NCBI GenBank assembly: GCA_963695445.1
Contig: CAVOGV010000038.1
Coordinates: forward strand, 186,001 to 250,000
Direction of reading: 5' to 3'
Length of the DNA: 64,000 bases
From: Thiohalocapsa sp963695445
GTDB taxonomy: Bacteria; Pseudomonadota; Gammaproteobacteria; Chromatiales; Chromatiaceae
In this document: one piece after another, positions 48,842-56,550 of the stretch
How the letters are laid out: each line of letters starts with the position of its first letter
How positions within the stretch are numbered: the first letter of the stretch is position 1
Made by a program: the position numbers and the translations under genes
The notes under the pieces: model-generated
Told to the model about the DNA's origin: nothing
The model's database searches: none
The model's input: the letters and a program-made list of their open reading frames with translations, nothing else

Positions 48842-49252
48842 GTGACCATGCACAGCATCCCGGAACTCGACGCCCGCGGCCTGCGGCAGTTCGCGCTCAC
48901 CACCGGCGGCATCGTCGCCGGCCTGTTCGGGCTGCTGTTGCCCTGGCTGTTCGACGCCGGGCTGCCTTACTGGCCCTGGATCCTGGCCGCGATCCTCGCC
49001 GTCTGGGGGCTCGCCGCGCCCAAGTCGCTGAGGCCCGTCTATCTGGGCTGGATGCGTTTCGGGCTCGCCATCAGCCGCGTGACCACGCCACTGATCTTGA
49101 GCCTGGTGTTCTTTCTGGTGTTCACGCCGGCCGGACTGATCATGCGCCTGACGGGCCATGACCCGATGCAGCGGCGCCTGTCCGCCGATGCCGCAAGCTA
49201 CCGCGAGCCGAGCCGAACGGCCGCGCCCGAATCCATGGAACGGCCCTACTAA
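48842..49252 (+). CDS. SxtJ-family membrane protein
   Basis: A 136-residue protein with three hydrophobic helices (FALTTGGIVAGLFGLLLPWL, WILAAILAVWGLAAP and TTPLILSLVFFLVFTPAGLI) and the PVYLGWMRFGLAIS loop typical of the SxtJ family. The role is unknown; it is a frequent companion of NodU-type carbamoyltransferases. Either GTG 48842 or ATG 48848 (MHSIPELD) can be the start. The gap to the carbamoyltransferase stop is 14 bp. The name comes from the saxitoxin cluster, but no toxin pathway is implied here. Confidence 0.85.
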   Translation: MTMHSIPELDARGLRQFALTTGGIVAGLFGLLLPWLFDAGLPYWPWILAAILAVWGLAAPKSLRPVYLGWMRFGLAISRVTTPLILSLVFFLVFTPAGLIMRLTGHDPMQRRLSADAASYREPSRTAAPESMERPY

Positions 49253-49324
49253 GGCTCGATAGCGCGGCGCCACCCCGCAAAAGAAGCGTTTTTTCACCGT
49301 AATGCTCAACCTCGGAACCTACCG

Positions 49325-49477
49325 ATGCTCGACCTGATCAAAGACCTCTGGGGCTTCATGCGCGAGCGCAAGAAGTTCTGGCTCGCGCCCATCATCATCG
49401 TCATGCTGCTGCTCGGTGCGCTGATCGTGCTCGCGCAGGGCTCCGCGGTGGCACCGTTCATCTACACGCTGTTCTGA
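49325..49477 (+). CDS. DUF5989 family small membrane protein
   Basis: A 50-residue protein (MLDLIKDLWGFMRERKKFW, then one membrane helix APIIIVMLLLGALIVLAQGS and AVAPFIYTLF). The pattern LWxFMRERKKFWLxPI is the hallmark of DUF5989, which recurs between SxtJ and other genes near NodU-type carbamoyltransferases. Its TGA overlaps the ATG of the PAP2 gene by one base (TGATG), so they are coupled. It probably has one cytosolic positively charged end and one membrane helix. Function is unknown. Confidence 0.85.
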   Translation: MLDLIKDLWGFMRERKKFWLAPIIIVMLLLGALIVLAQGSAVAPFIYTLF

Positions 49478-50190
49478 TGCTGCCGCATCGGCGGGATGTC
49501 TTCGGCATCCCCGTTGCCGGGCTGATCCTGTTCTTCGCCTTCGCCGATCTGATGCTCGCGCTTCCGCGCATCGATCTGGCGTCGTCGGCGCTGTTCTATA
49601 CGCCCGGCGTCGGCTTCGCGATGGACGGTCAGCGCTGGGAACGGGTCGTCTATCACTCCGTCGAGTGGCTGATGGTGACGGTCAACCTCGCACTGGTCGC
49701 GCTGTGGCTGTTCAACCGCATCGCCCGGCGCACCGTGCTCGGCTTCACGGGCCGCAAACTCGCCCTGCTGCTGTGTCTGCTGGCCATGCTGCCAGGACTG
49801 CTGGTGAATCAGGTGCTGAAGGAGAACTGGGGCCGCGCGCGACCGGCGCAGGTCACCGAGTTCGGCGGCGAGCGCCGCTTCACGCCAGCTTTCGTCTACT
49901 CCGATCAAGGAGGCGGCTCATTCAGCTCCGGCCATGCCGCGGCCGCCTTCTACCTGGTCGCGGTCGCCGCGGTACTGCGCGGCCCGCGCTCGGGCTGGGT
50001 CATCGCCACGACGCTATACGCGGCGCTGGTCGGCTTCGCGCGCATCGCCGCCGGCGGCCATTTCCTCAGCGATGTGATCACCTCCGCCTTCCTGGTGCTG
50101 TTCGGCTACCTGGCACTGCGACGACTCTTCTTTGGCAACGTCTCCGCGGCGGATGTGCTGCCGCGATCGGCTCAAGATCGGCCTGATTAG
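49477..50190 (+). CDS. PAP2-family membrane phosphatase
   Basis: A 237-residue inner-membrane phosphatase with about six helices. All three PAP2 motifs are intact: KENWGRARP (115-123), SFSSGHA (148-154) and RIAAGGHFLSD (189-199). Members remove phosphate from undecaprenyl diphosphate, phosphatidate or lipid A; the lipid A or undecaprenyl role fits this glycan locus, but the substrate is not read from sequence. The start shares a base with the DUF5989 stop. The frame is clean, unlike its neighbours. Confidence 0.9.
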   Translation: MLPHRRDVFGIPVAGLILFFAFADLMLALPRIDLASSALFYTPGVGFAMDGQRWERVVYHSVEWLMVTVNLALVALWLFNRIARRTVLGFTGRKLALLLCLLAMLPGLLVNQVLKENWGRARPAQVTEFGGERRFTPAFVYSDQGGGSFSSGHAAAAFYLVAVAAVLRGPRSGWVIATTLYAALVGFARIAAGGHFLSDVITSAFLVLFGYLALRRLFFGNVSAADVLPRSAQDRPD

Positions 50191-50319
50191 GTCGCCACTT
50201 CGGCGAATCATCAAGGGCACCGAGGCCCCATCTGTGCGAAGATGCGGGGTTATCCATCCGGCTCGCCGTCCGCGGCGAACGACACCGCCGATGCGGAACC
50301 GCACCACGGAGTGTTTCGC

Positions 50320-51031
50320 GTGAGAACTGGAATCTATTCCCTCGTCGTCAGCCTGCTGTGCGCGCTGCTGACAGCTGGCTGTGGCAGCACCCCGACATCT
50401 GGAGGCATCGGCGGCGACGGCGCCCTTCGAGCGCATGGCCGTGGCCGGCGACTGGAACTCCATCGCCATTACCAGCGTCAACTGCACGACGCGCAGCGAC
50501 GCCTGCGCCAAGGCCTATGCCACCAAGGGCGATGCCTGCCTCAGGCTCGCGATCGAACAGCCGCAGAGTGCCACGGCCAAGGACTCGCGCATGCGCGAGC
50601 TACTCGACTGCGCCGAGGATGGCTACCGTAAGGCCCTCCTGAAGCAACCATCCACCACGGCGCCGAGCCGCCTCTCCTACCACGGCGGCCTGCTGCTGAC
50701 GCTGAGCGAACGACGCAATCGGCTTGACGACAGGGTCAAGGAGAAAAAGCTCGACCGCGAGAACGAAAAGCTGCTGATCGCGGCGCAAGACGCGCGTCGC
50801 GAGGCACCCGGCAGCGCGTTGGGCTTTCTCTACGGGGCATCGGCGCACGTCTATCGCGCAACCCTCAGACCCCGCGGTCGCGATCGCTGCAGCGACCTGC
50901 GTCAAGCCGAAGCGATGCTGCAACGCTCGCCGTCACCGCCGCGGGAACTGGTCGCGGAACAGGAGCGCATCCGCGGCTTGACGCAGCGCCAATTGCGCGA
51001 GAATAGCTGCCCGCGCATCACCCGGCGCTGA
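50320..51031 (+). pseudogene. putative lipoprotein with TPR-like helices, one frameshift
   Basis: The GTG at 50320 gives a lipoprotein signal (YSLVVSLLCALLTAGC, lipidated Cys about residue 21). After a frame change near 50400-50430 a 200-residue helical region follows: FERMAVAGDWNSIAITSVNC, YATKGDACLRLAIEQPQS and ELLDCAEDGYRKALLKQPST, which look like TPR-type units, and a Cys-containing end. It is probably a periplasmic-side lipoprotein of unknown function. The stop is 2 bp before the next gene's GTG. The family is not recognised. Confidence 0.6.
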
Positions 51032-51033
51032 TC

Positions 51034-52649
51034 GTGCCCCAGCACGCGCGCACTCCAGCGACGGCAGACGACTGGCGCTGGCCGCTGGTCCTCATCCTTG
51101 TCGTCACCGCATGGCGCCTACTGATCGCCGGCGCCGTGCCGGTGACCCAGGATGAGGCCTACTACTTCAACTGGGCACAATCCCTCGCCTGGGGCTACTT
51201 CGACCACCCCCCCGGCGTTGCGCTACTCGGTATCGGCAGTTGGATCGCGCCGGGTTCCGCCTTCGCCGCCAGGCTCGGCGCCATCATCGCCGGCACCCTG
51301 ACACTGCTCATACTCTGGCGCTTCTATCGCGCCTGCGGCCTGACGCGCGGACGCGACCTGCTGCTGGCCATGGTGCTTGCGGCGGGCACGGTGCCGGGCA
51401 TGATCTCCGGCGTCATCACAACGCCGGACACCGTGCTCGCCCTCTGCTGGGCGCTCGCGCTGCATGAGGCCCTGGCCGCATTGCAGGGAAGCCGCAGGCG
51501 CTGGCTGACGGCCGGGCTCGCGACCGGTCTCGGCCTGCTCGGCAAGTACACCATGGTGGTGATCGGCCCGGTCTTTCTATGGGCCATTCTGCTGGCCGAT
51601 CCGCGCGCGCTGCGCACGCCATGGCCCTATCTCGGTGGCCTGCTGGCGCTGCTGCTGTTCCTGCCGAACATCGCCTGGAACGCGAACAACGACTGGCTCA
51701 CGATGCGTTTTCAGTTCGGCCACGGCTTCTCCGCCGATACCGGCAGCGTCGTGCTCGCGGCAGACAGCCTGCCCGCCGCCACCGGCCCGATGGCCTACTC
51801 GCCACCGCAGACGGGGCCGATGACGCCAGCCGACAGGCTCGCCAGCCTCGGCGGCTATCTGGGCAGCCAACTCGCGTTCTGGGGCTTGCTGTTGTTGCCG
51901 CTGGGGGCCACAGCGTTCGTCGGCGGGGGGCTGAATCGCATCCGGCAGGGAATTACGTGCGTCGCTTTCGGGACCAGCAGGCACCTTGCTCACGGCTGGA
52001 ATACTGGTACCGCTGATGCTGTTCGGCGCCGTGTCGCTGATCAGCGACGTGGAGGCGAATTGGTCGGCCCTGTACCTGGCCTGCGCGGCACCCGTTGCCG
52101 CCATCATGCTACGACCGCTCGCACGCTGGGCCATCGTCGCCGCGGCCACCAACCTGCTGCTGGTCAGCATTTACGCCTTTCATGCCGCCACCGCGCTGCT
52201 GCCGCTACCTGATGCGGCGGAGCGGATCATGCGCGAGACCCATGGCTATGCGGCCCTGGCCGACCACGCCGCGAGCCTCCCAGGCCCGGTATTCGCCGAC
52301 CGCTACGCGTTCGCGGCCATGCTCAATTTCTACCGACCGGAACTCGCCGTCCCCCAGTGGCCGGGGATCTCGCGTCCATCCGAATACGGGCGCGGCAAGA
52401 TCGAGCCGATTCCGTCGCTGGACGCATTGCGCCGACAGCGGCTTCTGGCTGGTCGCCTACAAGTTCTCGCCACCAACCATACCGGGCTTCACCGCGGTCG
52501 CCACCCAGAGCACATTCGACTGCAAGGGCCAGCCGCTCCAGGTCGTCGCGGGCGGGGTTGCATGGGATGTCGCCGTCTGCGACAAGCCCTATCACGGCTG
52601 GCGGATTTATCGGTATGTTGCGGATGGAGAACCAGGTGCTAGGTACTAG
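51034..52649 (+). pseudogene. GT39 (ArnT/PMT-type) membrane glycosyltransferase, frameshifted
   Basis: A polytopic transferase that uses undecaprenyl-phosphate sugars. The GTG start is followed by LLIAGAVPVTQDEAYYFNWA, containing the Asp-Glu pair of the GT39 active site, then GYFDHPPGVALLGIG and PGMISGVITTPDTVLALCWA. About eight membrane helices follow. Breaks near 51960 and 52430 lead to LISDVEANWSALYLACAAPV, FADRYAFAAMLNFYRPEL and CDKPYHGWRIYRYV. It is the second GT39 gene in this locus but not close in sequence to the one at 32307. Its TAG stop lies in the heptameric CTAG repeat. Confidence 0.8.
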
Positions 52650-52666
52650 CCGCTAGTGACTAGCGA
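52637..52666. repeat. heptameric CTAG repeat, four units
   Basis: CTAG occurs at 52639, 52646, 52653 and 52660, each exactly 7 bp apart, in the series GCTAGGT ACTAGCC GCTAGTG ACTAGCG. The stop codon of the GT39 gene (52647-52649) is one of the units. It lies between convergent genes, as does the repeat at 35516. Confidence 0.85.
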
Positions 52667-52673
52667 CTCGTTC

Positions 52674-53243
52674 TTAAGGCTTCGGCAACGTCACCCCCGT
52701 CTGCCCCTGGTACTTGCCGCCACGATCGCTGTAGGAGGTTTCGCAGACCTCGTCCGACTCCAGGAAAAGGATTTGCGCGACGCCCTCGTTGGCGTAGATC
52801 TTGGCAGGCAACGGGGTCGTGTTGGAGAACTCCAGCGTCACGTGCCCTTCCCACTCGGGCTCCAGCGGCGTGACGTTCACGATGATGCCGCACCGTGCAT
52901 AGGTCGATTTTCCCAGGCAGATGGTCAGCACGTTTCGGGGGATACGGAAGTATTCCACCGTCCGCGCCAGCGCGAAGGAATTCGGGGGAATGATGCAGAC
53001 GTCGGACTTGAGATTGACGAAACTCGATGAGTCGAAGTTCTTCGGGTCCACGACCGCCGAATTGATGTTGGTGAAGATCTTGAATTCGTCAGCGCAACGG
53101 ATGTCGTAACCGTAGCTCGAGGTACCGTAGGAGATCACTCGCTCACCGGCCTCGGTTTCGCGCACCTGACCGGAGATAAAGGGAACGATCATGCCGTGCT
53201 CCGCGGCCATGCGGCGAATCCAGCGATCTGACTTGATGGACAT
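52674..53243 (-). CDS. dcd: dCTP deaminase
   Basis: A 189-residue trimeric enzyme that deaminates dCTP to dUTP for thymidylate synthesis. Family motifs are SIKSDRWIRRMA at the start, GTSSYGYDIRCADEF (about 41-55), GKSTYARCGIIVNVTPLEPEW (about 110-131, with the catalytic Glu) and EGVAQILF. The length matches the proteobacterial Dcd. ATG 53243 is chosen over an in-frame ATG 48 bp upstream because it gives the conserved N-terminus. The frame is clean. Confidence 0.97.
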   Translation of the reverse strand: MSIKSDRWIRRMAAEHGMIVPFISGQVRETEAGERVISYGTSSYGYDIRCADEFKIFTNINSAVVDPKNFDSSSFVNLKSDVCIIPPNSFALARTVEYFRIPRNVLTICLGKSTYARCGIIVNVTPLEPEWEGHVTLEFSNTTPLPAKIYANEGVAQILFLESDEVCETSYSDRGGKYQGQTGVTLPKP

Positions 53244-53362
53244 CGGGGGTTCCTCGGCACGGCGCCGGAAAAACCGCCAATTATGCGACAAAGCGTTCGC
53301 GGCCGTCAGATTTCGACCGGCAAGCGATCGACGACGCGCGACGCTGCCGAGGCATCGCGTCG

Positions 53363-53815
53363 CTAGAACAATTCCTGCACCAGGGAGGCCTGCGCCTGCT
53401 CCTTCGACGCTTTAGGCACAGCAGACTTGTCGCGACCATGGTCCACAACCTTCAGACGCACGCGGGCTACGCCGGACTTGATCATTCCCAAATGCTGCGC
53501 GGCGGCGCGGGACAGGTCAACGATACGGCCCTTTGCATAAGGTCCGCGATCATTGATGGTGACCACGACGGTCTTTCGATTGCGCAGGTTCGTCACCCGC
53601 ACGCGGGTTCCGAAGCGCAGGGAGCGATGGGCGGCGGTCAACGCATGCTGATTGAAACGTTGTCCGCTCGCGGTCCGGCGGCCGTGAAAGCCCTTGCCGT
53701 AATACGAGGCCATCCCCTCCGCCGCCACTGCAGTCACCGGTGACCAGAGCGTCACCGACAGCGACAGGGCCATGACCAGAGCCGGAACACTTCCGCTTCT
53801 CGATAACTCAACCAT
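53363..53815 (-). CDS. septal ring lytic transglycosylase RlpA-family protein
   Basis: A 150-residue protein with a Sec signal peptide (LVMALSLSVTLWSPVTAVA, cleavage about residue 32) and a double-psi beta-barrel: GMASYYGKGFHGRRTASGQRF (about 35-55), then VTNLRNRKTVVVTINDRGPY and GRIVDLSRAAAQHLGM, which contain the conserved Asp and the NDRGPY motif. RlpA proteins cut naked glycan strands at the septum. There is no lipobox or SPOR domain, so this is a short soluble form. A damaged lytic transglycosylase gene lies next upstream. Confidence 0.9.
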   Translation of the reverse strand: MVELSRSGSVPALVMALSLSVTLWSPVTAVAAEGMASYYGKGFHGRRTASGQRFNQHALTAAHRSLRFGTRVRVTNLRNRKTVVVTINDRGPYAKGRIVDLSRAAAQHLGMIKSGVARVRLKVVDHGRDKSAVPKASKEQAQASLVQELF

Positions 53816-53824
53816 AAGATCAAC

Positions 53825-54621
53825 CTAAAACGCGCTGGATCGCGGTTGCCCGGACGCCAGCCGGGTCATACCCTGCGGGAGCCAGACCGTGGTTCCCGCC
53901 GGAACCGGGTGAGAACCATTACGCACCGGCTCGAGCCAGGCATAGTTGCGTTCGATCAGGACCGACCGCGGCACCCGGTAGTGGCGTGCGATTGCCACAT
54001 GCCCGAGGCGCCGACGCTGGAGCGGGCGTTGAGTTGGAATGAGGATTCCACGTGAGGCAGGTAGGCCAAGTCCTCCGGCAGCCCATGCCGACGGAAGACC
54101 GCACGGAACTTGGCGTCGTAGGCGCCGCTGCGCTCAAGGCCGCGAAAAAAACGCTCACGCACCCCGCGTTGGCTGCGCACGCGTTCGCTGGCGCCGAACA
54201 GCGCGCCGGCGCCACCGTGGGTCTCAATCTGTCGCTTGAGTTCTTTGTCGGCCGATGTCAGCGAGCTTCGATCACCAACCTGGTGCTCAAGAGAGCGCAG
54301 CCGATCGCTCCACCTGTCCTTGAGCGAGCGCACGAAGTCCTTTTGTGCGGCCGTATAACTCTCTTCTGTGGGACCTGGCAGCTCCGCAATCTCGTAGATC
54401 AGCCCGAGGTGCCGATCATCGTGGATGACCACCTTATCCCTGCTCCATTTGGCGTAGACATTGCGCCAAAAGGTGACGGCGTCTTCCAAACCGGCCGGCA
54501 TCGGAAAGGCTTCCGAGGATTCATAGGCCGGCTCAGCGCGATCTCCGCCGGCACAACCATGCACGACGAATATGACTGACAGGATCAATGCGACAAACAG
54601 GCCACGATCTGTATGAGACAT
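53825..54621 (-). pseudogene. lytic transglycosylase lipoprotein, catalytic domain largely deleted
   Basis: The start has a lipoprotein signal with VVHGC (Cys23). Residues up to 210 lead into the SLT domain: LPEDLAYLPHVESSFQLNAR, with catalytic-type Glu192, and SSVGASGMWQ. At that point the family normally continues for over 100 residues. Here the sequence instead jumps, with a frame change near 53995, to ARHYRVPRSVLIERNYAWLE and TTVWLPQGMTRLASGQ, which look like a C-terminal LysM-like part. So most of the catalytic domain seems to be missing. The product would not be active as MltD-type enzymes are. Confidence 0.7.
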
Positions 54622-54737
54622 GCGGGTTCTCGGATAGCGCAGAGCCGATGCGGCACAGAGCCGCAGGTCAAACCCAATACTTTACTTGGGAGGCCCCGAA
54701 AGGGTCAAAACAAGACACGCCCAGGCACCCGAACCTT

Positions 54738-54880
54738 AGTCCACAGTCTGACATGCGCGAGGACATTTCGGCAGGAGTAGCGACTCGGGCTGGCCCGGCA
54801 GAATAGACGCAGCACTGCGCGCCGCTCGCTGATCTGGGGCATCGCCTTGCTTCGGGCCTCTATGCGCGTCGTAGCCTTGC
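54738..54880 (-). repeat. dispersed intergenic element, partial copy F
   Basis: On the minus strand, GGCGATGCCCCAGATCAGCG (complement of about 54827-54846) matches the element head GGCGATGCCTCAGACCGACG at most positions, followed by a diverged GC-rich part. The tail is not clear. It fills most of the gap 54622-54902, where no gene is supported. Confidence 0.45.
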
Positions 54881-54902
54881 AACCTGACGCGTCGGGACCG
54901 AC

Positions 54903-55271
54903 CTAACGCCTCGATGGACTCTTGTTGCCCTTGGCGTTGTCGGCCCGGTAGTCGACCTGGGACTCCGCGACGCGAAGAATCGTGCCTCGGCCACGCTCGT
55001 CGGTACGACGATAACGCTCGACGAGCTGCCATTCTTCCGGCGCCAGTGGTGAAGTGTCGTCAAGACAAAGCAGGTAACTTGGCGTCATGCCCTCAAGCGC
55101 TTCCGCAAGTTCTTGGGCTTCCTCGATGCCCATGCGGCGAATGCCCTGCTCGTAGTTGCTTATGCGGGATTTTGATAGCGTCTTAGTGCGTACAGCAAGC
55201 TCGGACAAGCTGAGCTTTTGTCCGGTTCGTGCAGACCGTAGACGGCGCCCAATTTTCTTATTCAGTGTCAT
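54903..55271 (-). CDS. XRE-family transcriptional regulator
   Basis: A 122-residue DNA-binding protein with an HTH_3 domain: IGRRLRSARTGQKLSLSELA followed by VRTKTLSKSRISNYEQGIRR (recognition helix in SKSRISNYEQG). A helical C-terminal part has RYRRTDERGRGTILRVAESQ. The start at 55271 is chosen because it gives the standard short N-terminus. A perfect palindrome covers its start codon (55270-55282), which suggests self-repression. Targets are unknown. It resembles C-terminally extended phage-type or stress XRE regulators. Confidence 0.85.
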   Translation of the reverse strand: MTLNKKIGRRLRSARTGQKLSLSELAVRTKTLSKSRISNYEQGIRRMGIEEAQELAEALEGMTPSYLLCLDDTSPLAPEEWQLVERYRRTDERGRGTILRVAESQVDYRADNAKGNKSPSRR

Positions 55272-55282
55272 CCTACTAGGAT
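55270..55282. promoter_or_regulatory. perfect palindrome over the XRE start codon, candidate operator
   Basis: ATCCTA C TAGGAT is a perfect 6-bp inverted repeat with a single central base. It overlaps the ATG (55269-55271), so a bound repressor dimer would block its own expression. It also contains a CTAG core (CTACTAG). Confidence 0.5.
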
Positions 55283-55525
55283 ACAAAGCGCCTGCGCTGT
55301 GCTCGGTACACTCTTTGGTGCGAATTTTGACGTTTCTCGGTGCTGCTTTGCCATGGGTTTGCACACTTTTTGTGCCTCAACCATCGGTGACCTCTGAATT
55401 CAGCAGTATCCAGCGCCGCCAGACCACCGGAGAGAAGCCAGTCAAGCCGCCCGTTAGCGGGCGCTTTGGATGGCGCCGGGGTATACCCTAAAGACTATCG
55501 AGGCGCCTCGGAACACATCGGGAAC

Positions 55526-56506
55526 TCATCCCAACAGCCCATCCTCCCAACCACCGTCACCACGACTTTGCTGTCGAGCAACGTGGCCGCCGTCGTCGGG
55601 GAAGACCTCATCGAGGATCTCCTGAAACTTCTTGGTCTGCGGCGACAAGAATTTGCCGCGGCGCAGCACGATGCCGTAACTGCGGCGCGGGAAATACTGC
55701 TCCAGCGGTATCCGACCCAATTCCTCGTCGCCCGTCAGACAGACGTCGGTGACGATTGAGATGCCGAGTCCCAACTCGACATACTTCTTGATCACCTCCC
55801 AACCGCCGGCCTCCAACGTGACCTTGTAGCTGAGATTCTGTTGCCGGAACACCAAATCCACGAGGCGCCAAGTGCTCAGGTGCCGCGGCGGCAGGATCAG
55901 GCCATACTCGGCGATCTCAGCCAGCGTCACATCCTGCTTATCGGCAAGCGGATGATCCCGGGGCGTGATCAGCGTCGGTCGATGCGTCACCACGGGTCGG
56001 TAATTGACGTCATCCGGCACCTCAAGCATCGAGCCGACCGCAAGATCCACCTCATCGGCCCGCAGCATCGCCAGGCCGTCTCGGCCGGTGACATTGTGCA
56101 GGCGTAGCTCAATGCCGGGATAACGATCCGCGAAGCGCCGGACCGGCTCAGGCAGGATGTAGAGTATCGTCGACTCGCCAGCAGCGATATCCAGGGTTCC
56201 CTGATCAATGCGTCCGCAATGCACTGAGAAGGTCTCATGCAGCTTGTCCATCCCCTCCACCAGGGGCTGGGCCAGCTCATAGAGCAACTCGCCCTCCGGG
56301 GTGAGTCGGATCTTCGGCCCCCGGCGCTCGAACAACACCGTGTCGAGCTCGCGCTCCAATGCCTGGATCTGCAGCGAGACCGTCGGCTGGCTGAGGAAAA
56401 TCTTTTCCGCGGCCGCGCTGACGCTACCGGTTCGGGCGGCATGGCAGAACGCACGCAGTTGCTTCAGGCGGTTTTGCTTGTAATGGATCTGCTGGCCTGA
56501 GGCCAT
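55526..56506 (-). CDS. LysR-family regulator, CysB-like
   Basis: A 326-residue LysR-type regulator. The N-terminal HTH is LKQLRAFCHAARTGSVSAAA followed by EKIFLSQPTVSLQIQALERE (about 15-55). The effector domain begins with GTLDIAAGESTILYILPEPV and has GLGISIVTDVCLTGDEELGR near 255-275. The pattern is close to CysB/Cbl and CbbR-type proteins of sulfur or carbon control, but the effector is unknown. The C-terminal tail is Gly/Asp-rich. It is downstream of tatC on the same strand (44-bp gap); no divergent target gene is seen. Confidence 0.85.
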   Translation of the reverse strand: MASGQQIHYKQNRLKQLRAFCHAARTGSVSAAAEKIFLSQPTVSLQIQALERELDTVLFERRGPKIRLTPEGELLYELAQPLVEGMDKLHETFSVHCGRIDQGTLDIAAGESTILYILPEPVRRFADRYPGIELRLHNVTGRDGLAMLRADEVDLAVGSMLEVPDDVNYRPVVTHRPTLITPRDHPLADKQDVTLAEIAEYGLILPPRHLSTWRLVDLVFRQQNLSYKVTLEAGGWEVIKKYVELGLGISIVTDVCLTGDEELGRIPLEQYFPRRSYGIVLRRGKFLSPQTKKFQEILDEVFPDDGGHVARQQSRGDGGWEDGLLG

Positions 56507-56550
56507 TGGCGCAGTCCTCCAGTCGTGTGTAATCGTGCCCCGCGACTGGC

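Noticed and set aside
46982..49477. A saxitoxin-type biosynthetic cluster, because SxtJ is present
   Set aside because: Only the carbamoyltransferase/SxtJ/DUF5989 companions are present; the genes around them are glycan and lipid enzymes, and no polyketide or amidinotransferase gene is seen.
53330..53362. Another head copy of the dispersed element (GCCGAGGCATCGCG near 53348)
   Set aside because: Only about ten bases match the head block and nothing of the heptads or tail follows.
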